Origin: Candidatus Schekmanbacteria bacterium
Lineage (GTDB): Bacteria; CSSED10-310; JACPHN01
NCBI GenBank assembly: GCA_016188575.1
Contig: JACPHN010000265.1
Span: forward strand, 16,455 to 80,454
Direction of reading: 5' to 3'
DNA length: 64,000 bases
The notes below the pieces were generated by a model that searched no databases, was not told the DNA's origin, and saw only the letters and a program-made list of their open reading frames with translations. This document shows positions 56,908 through 64,000 of the stretch, in pieces. Each line of letters begins with the position of its first letter. Position 1 is the stretch's first letter. The position numbers were made by a program, and so were the translations under genes.

Positions 56908-56925
56908 GGGTGCCCAGTTGCACCC
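56908..56925. terminator. Weak candidate terminator hairpin
   Basis: GGGTGC and GCACCC pair perfectly around a 6-base loop, 35 bases after the preceding stop. There is no T tract. Confidence 0.3.
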
Positions 56926-56980
56926 CCCAGACCACCGCGATATACCTAGATTGAGGCCATAGACACCGCTTCCGGGAACC

Positions 56981-57346
56981 GTGGATATGATCATCGCCAT
57001 TATCATCGTGACGTTGGCATCGGTTGTTGGGCTCATCGTGTCGATTCTCTACGACAGCCCGGTGGCCTACAACGGGTTTGCCGTCATCATCATCATCGGC
57101 ACCATTCTAATCTTCCTGGCGAACTGGGTGTTTGTCCGTCGCGAGCGCCTGCCTCAGTCGCCGGAGGAGGAGGAGAGAGAAGAGGCGGCGGCTACCGCTG
57201 CAGCCTGGCGTCCCGGTCGTGCCGTGCCCGCCGCGCGCGCGAAACCGCGCCGCCCCGACCTGCCGCCCGACGAGGACATCGACTGGGAAGCGCTGGCCTC
57301 CGCGGATATTCCGGAGCTGCGCTCCGAGGACGAGCGGCGATCCTGA
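56981..57346 (+). CDS. Small two-helix membrane protein with acidic tail
   Basis: A 121-residue protein from GTG 56981 (an ATG lies two codons on). Two hydrophobic helices (IIAIIIVTLASVVGLIVSIL and FAVIIIIGTILIFLANWVF) are followed by a charged, Glu/Arg- and Pro-rich cytoplasmic tail ending DIPELRSEDERRS. It is unrecognised. It lies about 100 bases upstream of the ABC exporter genes and could be an accessory subunit. Confidence 0.65.
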   Translation: MDMIIAIIIVTLASVVGLIVSILYDSPVAYNGFAVIIIIGTILIFLANWVFVRRERLPQSPEEEEREEAAATAAAWRPGRAVPAARAKPRRPDLPPDEDIDWEALASADIPELRSEDERRS

Positions 57347-57450
57347 GCTGCGCTCCGCGCCGGGGGGTGACCACGTCTGAAAGGTAGGCGCGGGAACGGC
57401 GGGTGCGCTCAATCTCACTTTCGGGCATTTCCCTGCCCAAGGACGGCTTC

Positions 57451-58374
57451 ATGCAACTGCGGTTCGAGAAGCTCACCAAGACGTATCCCGGAGGTATTGT
57501 CGCGTTGCGCGACGTGTCCCTGACCATTCCTCCGGGAATGTTCGGGCTCCTCGGCCCAAACGGCGCCGGCAAATCGACGCTCATGCGCATCCTGGCCACA
57601 CTGCAGGAGCCGGACTCGGGGGGCGCCTGGCTCGGCGACATCGATATCCTCAAGGACAAGATGGGCCTGCGCCGGGTGCTCGGATACTTGCCCCAGGAGT
57701 TTGGCCTCTACCCGAAGGTGAGCGCGCTGGAAATGCTCGATCACCTGGCCGTTCTCAAGGACATCGGTCCGGCCGCAACCCGCAAGCGGATGGTCCTGGA
57801 GCTGCTGCAGCGAACCAACCTCCATGAAGTGCGCAAACGCTCGCTTGGGAGTTTTTCCGGGGGGATGAAGCAGCGCTTCGGAATCGCTCAGGCGCTGCTC
57901 GGTAAGCCGCGGCTGATCATCGTCGACGAACCCACGGCGGGGCTCGATCCCGAGGAACGAGTGCGGTTCCACAATCTGCTCGCGGAGATTGGTGAAGACA
58001 TCGTCGTGCTGCTCTCGACACATATTGTCGACGACGTCGGGGACCTGTGTGCAGCGATGGCGGTCATTTTCAAGGGAGAGCTCCTGCTGGCCGGTTCGCC
58101 GCTCGAGCAGATCCGGATGCTCCGCGGCAAGGTGTGGCGGAAACTTGTAAACAAGGACGCCGTGGCACAGCATGCCGTCGAGCATCCCGTCATCTCGTCC
58201 CGGCTCTTTGCGGGCAGGACGCTGATCCACGTGCTGGCGGACGCCGCACCGGATGCCGGCTTCGAGCCGGTCGAGCCGACACTCGAAGACGTCTATTTCG
58301 CCACGATCCGCCGCCGCCAGGCAGGAGTCACGCCGGCGGTCGCCACGGCCGGCGCGCCAGCAGTCGAGGCGTAG
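57451..58374 (+). CDS. ABC-2 type exporter ATP-binding protein
   Basis: A 307-residue ATPase from ATG 57451 with AAGGA upstream. Walker A is GLLGPNGAGKSTLMRIL, the Q-loop is YLPQEFGLYP, the signature is FSGGMKQRFGIAQALL, Walker B is LIIVDEPTAGLDPEE and the H-loop is LLSTHIVDD. The C-terminal extension is typical of the exporter (CcmA/NatA) group. It powers the fused permease-peptidase whose ATG lies 4 bases downstream. Confidence 0.95.
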   Translation: MQLRFEKLTKTYPGGIVALRDVSLTIPPGMFGLLGPNGAGKSTLMRILATLQEPDSGGAWLGDIDILKDKMGLRRVLGYLPQEFGLYPKVSALEMLDHLAVLKDIGPAATRKRMVLELLQRTNLHEVRKRSLGSFSGGMKQRFGIAQALLGKPRLIIVDEPTAGLDPEERVRFHNLLAEIGEDIVVLLSTHIVDDVGDLCAAMAVIFKGELLLAGSPLEQIRMLRGKVWRKLVNKDAVAQHAVEHPVISSRLFAGRTLIHVLADAAPDAGFEPVEPTLEDVYFATIRRRQAGVTPAVATAGAPAVEA

Positions 58375-58378
58375 CGCC

Positions 58379-61300
58379 ATGTGGTGGGAAGTTTTTCGCT
58401 TCGAGCTCGCAGCGCGGCTCAGGCGGGTTTCGACACCCGTGTATTTCACGGTCCTGTTTGGCCTCGCCTTCCTCTTCATCAACGCGGCCGGTGGCGCCTT
58501 CGAGGGCGCCCACGTGGCATTTGGGGGCGGTGGGAAGATTCTCGTCGATTCCCCATACACGCTCACCCTCGTGACTTGCTCGCTCGCCATGTTCGGCTCG
58601 CTGATCATTGCGGCGTTTGCCGGGCGCGCCGTCCAGCAGGACTTTCAGCTCAACACCGCTCCGCTTCTGTTTACGACGTCGGTTACGCGCGGCGCCTACC
58701 TCGGCGGCCGCTACAGCGCGGCGGTAGCACTCTCGCTGCTGGCTCTCCTCGGAATCGCTTGCGGGCTGGGGGCGGGTGCACTGATGCCGTGGCTCGACCG
58801 GGAAAAATTCGGCGCGCTGTCGATCGCTGGCCTGCTCTTGCCGTACGCGACTCTGGTTCTACCGAACGTCCTTTTTCTCGGCGCGCTGTTCTTCTCCGTC
58901 GCGACGCTGACCCGCAAGGCGATGGCCGTTCACGTCATGGCCGTGGTGCTGCTCATCGGTTACGTGGCGGCGGCACCCCTGCTGGCGGATATTGACAACA
59001 AGCTGCTCGCGTCGCTGATCGATCCTTTCGGCGGTCGAGCGCTCGGTCACCTGACGCAGTACTGGTCGGTCGCCGAGAAAAACACCCGCTTGATCCCGTT
59101 CACCGGCGTCTATCTCTGGAATCGGCTGCTCTGGCTCGCCCTCGGCGCCGGCGTGCTCGGGTGGACGATGAGGCGTTTTCGCCTCGCTCACGCCGATGGC
59201 GCCGAGCGGGGACCACGGCGCGCTGGCGCCGCTGCCGACGTCCAGGCGGAGGTCAGCGTCGCGGCGGCGTCCGCGAAGGGTGTCATGGGTCTGAAGCTCA
59301 GTGCTCCAGGGTGGATTCGCCGTGGTTTCGCGCATACGCGGTTCGAGCTACGCGCCATCACCAAGAACGTCTACTTCCGCATCATCGTGGGCGCGGGCGC
59401 GTTGTTGATGGCCGTCATGGCAACGCAGCTCGACGAGATCTACGGTACTCCGACATACCCCGTGACGTACCAGGTCGTCGAGGTCCTCGGCGGCTCCTTC
59501 GCGCTCTTCGTGATCGTGGTCATCACCTTTCTCTCGGGAGAGCTGGTGTGGCGGGAGCGCGATGCGGGGTTGGTGCAGATCACGGACGCCACCCCGAGCG
59601 GTGATGTGGTCCTGCTCGGTGGCAAGCTCGCGGCGCTGGTCGCGACGCAGGCCATTCTACTCGCGGCGTTGGTCGCTTGCGGCATCGCGGTGCAGACCGC
59701 GTATGGCTACTATCACTACGAGCTCGGCCTATACTTGAAGCTTATCTTCGGTTACCAGCTTCCAGACTATGCTCTCCTGTGCGTTCTTGCCCTTTCCATT
59801 CATGTCGTAGTCAATAACAAGTACGTCGGTCACTTCATCATCATTCTGTTCTACATACTGCAGATCAGCTTGAGCAGTCTTGGATTCGAGCATAATCTAT
59901 ATAATTATGGAAGCGACCCCGGTTTTCAGTATTCTGACATGAACCGGTTTGGTCACTTTTTGAAGGCGGTCGTCTGGTACAAGTTGTATTGGGCCGCGGT
60001 TGCTGCGGTGCTCTTGGTAGTGGTCCGCCTGCTTTGGGTGCGCACACTGGACACGGGGATCCGCGTGCGGCTGGCGCTCGCGCGGCAGCGCCTCGGGCGC
60101 GGCGCGGCAGGCGCGCTCGGCGGGAGCGCCGGGCTCGCGGTGGCGCTGGGGTCCTTCATTGCCTACAACACGTGCGTGCTCAACACCTTTCGCACCTCGG
60201 TCGCGGGCGATCGCCGGTATGCTCGCTACGAACGCGAGTACAGGCGCTTCGAGTCGCTTCCGCAGCCGCGCATCGTGAGCGTGTCGCTGGACGTCGACAT
60301 CGATCCGCCGCGACGTTCCGCGCGCATTCGCGGCGAGTACGGGGTAGTGAACAAGAACAACGCGCCGGTCACCCAGGTTCTCGTGAGCATTCCGGACGAG
60401 GCGCAGGTCGCCAAGCTCACCGTTCTCGGTGAACCGGCTGCAGCGTTGTCGGATGCTGACCTGGGGGTCTTCCGATACGACCTGTCCACGCCCTTGGCGC
60501 CCGGCGCCGCAGGGTCCATCGACTTCGAGCTTTCCTGGGCTCCCGCGGGGTTTCGCGACGACGCCGCCGACACGGACATCGTGTACAACGGCACTTTCAT
60601 TGGCTTTCAGGCCTTGCCGATAGTCGGCTATACGCGCTGGATGGAGCTCACCGATGACGAGCGCCGCAAGAAGCAGGATCTGGCGCCCAAGGAGCGCATG
60701 GCCGCGCGCGGCGACATGGCGGCACGCGCTAACACCTACCTTCGCGCGGACTCGGATTGGGTGAGCTTTGCCGCCACGCTGAGCACGTCGCCAACGCAGA
60801 TTGCGCTCGCGCCAGGCTACCTGGAACGCGAATGGACCGAGAATGGGCGGCGGTACTTTCGGTACAGGATGGATGAGCCGATCCTCAACTTCGTCTCTTT
60901 CCTGTCGGCCGAGTACCAGGTGCGGCGCGATCAGTGGAAGGACGTTGCCATCGAAATTTACTACCACAAGGGGCATGAGTATAATCTCAATCGAATGGTA
61001 AAGGGTGTGCAACGGTCTCTTGATTACTACACAGAACATTTCGGACCATATCAGCATAAGCAAGTGCGTATCGTTGAGTTTCCGAGGTATCATACTTTTG
61101 CACAGTCGTTCCCAAACACGATTCCCTATTCCGAGAGCTTGGGATTCATCGCGCACGTAGACGAGCTCGACCCTGAGGATATCGATTATCCGTTTTATGT
61201 GACCGCGCACGAGGTGGCTCACCAGTGGTGGGCGCACCAGGTAATCGGTGCCAATGTCAAGGGCGCGACGATGCTATCGGAGTCGCTGGCTCAGTATTCG

Positions 61301-61984
61301 GCGCTGATGGTCATGGAGCGGGAGTTTGGCGAGGAAAAAATGCGGCGTTTCCTCAAGTACGAGCTTGACCGATATCTGATGGATCGCGGGTCCGAGCGCA
61401 AGAAGGAAATGCCGCTAGCGGAAGTAGAGAACCAGCAATACATTCATTACCAAAAGGGCTCGCTGATATTTTATGCGCTCAAGGACTACATCGGAGAGGA
61501 TACGCTGAACGGCGTCTTGAGAGCATATCTTCAAGGGACCGCCCGTCAAGGTCCGCCGTTTACGACGACGGAGGAGCTCGTAGCGGTGATCAAGGAGGCC
61601 ACTCCGGACCAGTACTCCTACATCGTGGACGATTTCTTCAACCGCATCGTGCTCTACCAGAACCGGGTCGTCAAAGTCACAGCGAGAGCGCTGGCGGGCG
61701 GAGAGTACGAAGTGACGCTGCGCGTCCAGTGCGATAAGATGGTGGCGGACGAGCTTGGCAATGAGAGCGCGGCGGCGCTTCGCGACTATTTCGATATCGG
61801 TGTGCTCGATGCGGAGGGACATGTTCTGTATTTGCAGAAGCACCTGTTCGACCATGCCGGCGAGCAGAGCATTGCAGTATCGGTGCGCGGCAAGCCGGCG
61901 AAGGCGGGGATCGACCCGTTCAACAAGCTCATCGACCGAAACTCGGATGACAATGTGATGGCGGTAGAGGTGGCGAGCGAGTGA
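58379..61984 (+). CDS. ABC-2 permease fused to M1-family peptidase domain
   Basis: A 1201-residue protein from ATG 58379. Residues 1-620 contain two sets of about six membrane helices, each preceded by an amphipathic segment (WWEVFRFELAARLRR and FAHTRFELRAITKNV), as in ABC-2 permeases. The C-terminal 560 residues resemble M1 aminopeptidases: the zinc site is HEVAHQWW (His944, Glu945, His948), with Glu968 in SESLAQYSA one residue further than the classical spacing. The GAMEN loop is replaced by FPNTIPYSESLGF. Such fusions are known in Bacteroidetes. Codons are AT-richer around 59800-59950 and 60950-61500. Confidence 0.92.
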   Translation: MWWEVFRFELAARLRRVSTPVYFTVLFGLAFLFINAAGGAFEGAHVAFGGGGKILVDSPYTLTLVTCSLAMFGSLIIAAFAGRAVQQDFQLNTAPLLFTTSVTRGAYLGGRYSAAVALSLLALLGIACGLGAGALMPWLDREKFGALSIAGLLLPYATLVLPNVLFLGALFFSVATLTRKAMAVHVMAVVLLIGYVAAAPLLADIDNKLLASLIDPFGGRALGHLTQYWSVAEKNTRLIPFTGVYLWNRLLWLALGAGVLGWTMRRFRLAHADGAERGPRRAGAAADVQAEVSVAAASAKGVMGLKLSAPGWIRRGFAHTRFELRAITKNVYFRIIVGAGALLMAVMATQLDEIYGTPTYPVTYQVVEVLGGSFALFVIVVITFLSGELVWRERDAGLVQITDATPSGDVVLLGGKLAALVATQAILLAALVACGIAVQTAYGYYHYELGLYLKLIFGYQLPDYALLCVLALSIHVVVNNKYVGHFIIILFYILQISLSSLGFEHNLYNYGSDPGFQYSDMNRFGHFLKAVVWYKLYWAAVAAVLLVVVRLLWVRTLDTGIRVRLALARQRLGRGAAGALGGSAGLAVALGSFIAYNTCVLNTFRTSVAGDRRYARYEREYRRFESLPQPRIVSVSLDVDIDPPRRSARIRGEYGVVNKNNAPVTQVLVSIPDEAQVAKLTVLGEPAAALSDADLGVFRYDLSTPLAPGAAGSIDFELSWAPAGFRDDAADTDIVYNGTFIGFQALPIVGYTRWMELTDDERRKKQDLAPKERMAARGDMAARANTYLRADSDWVSFAATLSTSPTQIALAPGYLEREWTENGRRYFRYRMDEPILNFVSFLSAEYQVRRDQWKDVAIEIYYHKGHEYNLNRMVKGVQRSLDYYTEHFGPYQHKQVRIVEFPRYHTFAQSFPNTIPYSESLGFIAHVDELDPEDIDYPFYVTAHEVAHQWWAHQVIGANVKGATMLSESLAQYSALMVMEREFGEEKMRRFLKYELDRYLMDRGSERKKEMPLAEVENQQYIHYQKGSLIFYALKDYIGEDTLNGVLRAYLQGTARQGPPFTTTEELVAVIKEATPDQYSYIVDDFFNRIVLYQNRVVKVTARALAGGEYEVTLRVQCDKMVADELGNESAAALRDYFDIGVLDAEGHVLYLQKHLFDHAGEQSIAVSVRGKPAKAGIDPFNKLIDRNSDDNVMAVEVASE

Positions 61985-61985
61985 T

Positions 61986-63503
61986 GTGCAGCGCCAGGTG
62001 ACGGATGCTTCGCAGGGTGGCCCAGGGGGACGGCGGCGAGGGACCAGAGGTGCCGGAGCGTCCCGGCGCACGCTGGAGGCGTTGGTCCGCGCCGGTAGGC
62101 TGGAGGAGCTGAGCAGCAGGCTGGCTGCTGGGCTCGATCCGAATGGGGTGTTTGCGGCGAGCCCGTCGCGGGACACCGCGCTCATCAGAGCATGCTGGCA
62201 GCAAGACGAGGCGTTTGTGGCGTTGCTCCTGCAGCATGGCGCCGACCCGGACGGCGTGGACGCCTTTGGAAGCACCGCGCTGGGGGTTGCGGCGCGCGTG
62301 GGCTTTGCGGCCGGGGTCGCGCTTCTGCTCGCGAACGGGGCCGGCCCGGAGGTGGTGGGATATGAAGGGCGAACCGCGCTCCTGGAAGCCGTCGAGGAGG
62401 GAAACGAGAGCATCGTCTTGCGTCTGCTCGCATCCGGCGCGGCGGTCGGCGCGACGGACAAGCGAGGTCGCGGGGCGCTTGCCTACGCGGCGGCCGAGCA
62501 CAAGGTCGGGCGCACTGCGAGCCTTGCGCAGGCGTTGCTCGACCATGGCGCTGCCTGCAGCCAGGTTGATGGCTTCGGGATGACGCCGCTCATGCACGCG
62601 GCGCGCGGCGGGCACGTCGAGGTGGCGGCGGCACTGCTGGCGGGCGGCGCCGGGGCCAACGAGCACGGGACGGCGTCGCGCCTGGAGCAGATGCCGTGTG
62701 GCGGCGACCAGACACCGCTGCTGTGGGCGGCGCAGGCCTATCGCCGTGCGGGACCCATGGTTCGCCTCCTGCTCGCGGCGGGGGCGTCGGTGAGGGTCCG
62801 GGGCCACGGCGGCGCCGGCCCATTGGTGATCGCCGCCCAATTCGGCGACACCGAGGTGCTTTCGCTGTTGCTCGACGCCGGCTGCGCGGTAGCAGACACC
62901 AACGCGAGCGGCCAAACTGCGCTCCACCAGGCGGCTGAAAACGGCCACCTCGAGGCGGTCCGATTGCTGCTCACGCGCGGGGCACCGCTCGAGGCCAGAG
63001 ATGACCTGTTTACGCCATTGATGACGGCCCTTGCCTACCGGCGGGAACCTTGCGCCGAGGCTCTGGTCGACAGCGGCGCAAACGTCAACGCGGTGACGGA
63101 GGGCGTTGACTGGCTCGCGGATACGAGCGTCCTGATGCTGGCCCTCGGGGCGCTCGATGATCTCCTTTTCGAGCGCAACGCGACGCGCCATGTCGATCTG
63201 GGGCTGCTGGGCAAGCTGCTCGCGCGCGGTGCCAACGTCAATGCGGTAACGCGCTTTGGAATGACGCCGCTGATCAATGGGCTCTACTGTGTTCCGGCGG
63301 TCGAAGCGGCGCGAATGCTGCTCGCCGCGGGGGCTGGCGTGAACATGCGGACCGCCGACGGCACGACCGCGCTGCACCGCGCCGCGGGGCTACGCGATCC
63401 GGAGCTGTACGCCCTGCTCCTCGCGCACGGCGCCGAGGAAACGGCCAGGGACTGTCGGGGCCGCACGCCGCTCGAAGTCGCGCGCGAGGCCAGCAAGGGT
63501 TGA
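61986..63503 (+). CDS. Ankyrin-repeat protein
   Basis: A 505-residue protein from a GTG at 61986 directly after the permease stop. At least ten ankyrin-like repeats are seen, for example DTALIRACWQQDEAFVALLL, GMTPLMHAARGGHVEVAAAL, GQTALHQAAENGHLEAVRLL and GTTALHRAAGLRDPELYALL. No signal peptide or membrane helix is visible, so it is probably a cytoplasmic protein-binding scaffold. The tight link to the exporter suggests it works with it. Confidence 0.9.
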   Translation: MQRQVTDASQGGPGGRRRGTRGAGASRRTLEALVRAGRLEELSSRLAAGLDPNGVFAASPSRDTALIRACWQQDEAFVALLLQHGADPDGVDAFGSTALGVAARVGFAAGVALLLANGAGPEVVGYEGRTALLEAVEEGNESIVLRLLASGAAVGATDKRGRGALAYAAAEHKVGRTASLAQALLDHGAACSQVDGFGMTPLMHAARGGHVEVAAALLAGGAGANEHGTASRLEQMPCGGDQTPLLWAAQAYRRAGPMVRLLLAAGASVRVRGHGGAGPLVIAAQFGDTEVLSLLLDAGCAVADTNASGQTALHQAAENGHLEAVRLLLTRGAPLEARDDLFTPLMTALAYRREPCAEALVDSGANVNAVTEGVDWLADTSVLMLALGALDDLLFERNATRHVDLGLLGKLLARGANVNAVTRFGMTPLINGLYCVPAVEAARMLLAAGAGVNMRTADGTTALHRAAGLRDPELYALLLAHGAEETARDCRGRTPLEVAREASKG

Positions 63504-63526
63504 CTGCTGTCGGCCTCTATTCCTGA

Positions 63527-64000
63527 CTACTGTGGGCGGTTGCACCGGCTGCGGAGAAGTTTGCGATCCGCGGTTCGGCCGCGGCGAGCGCGCCGGTATA
63601 CTGCCGCGGCGGCGGGCATCGCAAGGAGAGCAGCAGCGGCGAGCTCGAGCGGTACGGTCTGGGCGCCGAGAGCGTATTTCGCCACGAAGATCTCGCAGCA
63701 GCCGCCGCCGGTCAGTGTGGTCTCGGTGGGATCGCCGGCGCCGAAGACGGCCAGCGTGTCAAAGTCGCCGGCCACCACCAGCGCCTGCGCGGCGGGATCG
63801 ACGGCGAGCCCTTCCACGCGGGCACTCCTGGATGCGGCGCCCATCGCTGTTGCCCACACTAGCGAACCGTCAGCACCGTAGCGCGCAATGAAGCCGTCCT
63901 CGTAGACTCCCGATGAGCATGCCAGCGTCGTTTCGTTGGGCTCGCCGTGGCCGAAGACAGCGGTTTCGGAAAAGAAACCGGCGATAACGGCTCCCTTGTC
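63527..64000 (-). CDS. Repeat protein with C-terminal sorting tail (partial at right edge)
   Basis: The frame is open from the window edge to the stop at 63527-63529, giving the last 157 residues of a larger exported protein. Two beta-propeller-like repeats of about 60 residues are visible: FFSETAVFGHGEPNETTL with IARYGADGSLVWATAM, then DFDTLAVFGAGDPTETTL with VAKYALGAQ. The end is VPLELAAAALLAMPAAAAVYRRARRGR, a hydrophobic helix and basic cluster similar to the tail near 4700. It is likely a surface or periplasmic protein. Confidence 0.75.
   Translation of the reverse strand, partial: DKGAVIAGFFSETAVFGHGEPNETTLACSSGVYEDGFIARYGADGSLVWATAMGAASRSARVEGLAVDPAAQALVVAGDFDTLAVFGAGDPTETTLTGGGCCEIFVAKYALGAQTVPLELAAAALLAMPAAAAVYRRARRGRTADRKLLRSRCNRPQ

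Overview
The window is GC-rich, gene-dense DNA from a Gram-negative bacterium of broadly deltaproteobacterial character. It encodes a TonB-plug outer-membrane barrel, exported proteins with threonine/proline-rich linkers and C-terminal membrane tails, sigma-54 and ECF sigma regulation, and a bacterial V/A-type ATPase. The Thr-Pro-Ala linkers and the spread of acyl-CoA enzymes would suit an uncultured lineage such as Binatota/Desulfobacterota_B. That placement is an inference, because no rRNA or tRNA gene is visible to anchor it.

Layout. 0-9.4 kb: a pseudo-receiver/PilZ protein, RsmD, MoaA, malate synthase, an exported linker protein and a secreted M1 peptidase. 9.5-20.2 kb: an envelope cluster with two FHA proteins, small membrane proteins, a TonB-plug barrel, a glutamine amidotransferase-like protein with Ser in place of the catalytic Cys, a TPR membrane protein and a GYF-domain membrane protein. 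20.2-24.5 kb: two tandem DnaJ genes and an oligopeptide-type permease pair. 24.7-32.4 kb: a seven-gene V/A-ATPase operon in the order E, DUF2764, A, B, D, I, K.

32.4-37.8 kb is a degraded accessory island. It holds a hicBA pair with a broken toxin, a structured palindromic element (one full copy and two partial ones), a VOC-family gene, a winged-helix remnant, several short direct repeats and a decayed insertion sequence whose transposase carries a 43-bp tandem duplication. From 37.8 kb ordinary genes resume: HNH nuclease, a phosphotransferase-fold protein, an enoyl-CoA hydratase, chorismate mutase, an ECF sigma/anti-sigma pair and fumarase.

45.4-53.8 kb is the most interesting unit. A sigma-54 activator with a phenol-sensor-type zinc site is divergent from a well-matched -24/-12 promoter. 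That promoter leads into an overlapping operon of a site-2-type protease with CBS domains, a fatty-acid desaturase, a phospholipase D-family protein, a pirin-like protein and a large acyl-CoA dehydrogenase. This looks like an effector-controlled membrane-lipid remodelling module. The window ends with an acyl-CoA dehydrogenase/methyltransferase pair, an ABC exporter whose permease is fused to an M1-peptidase domain, an ankyrin protein, and the C-terminus of a repeat protein that runs off the edge.
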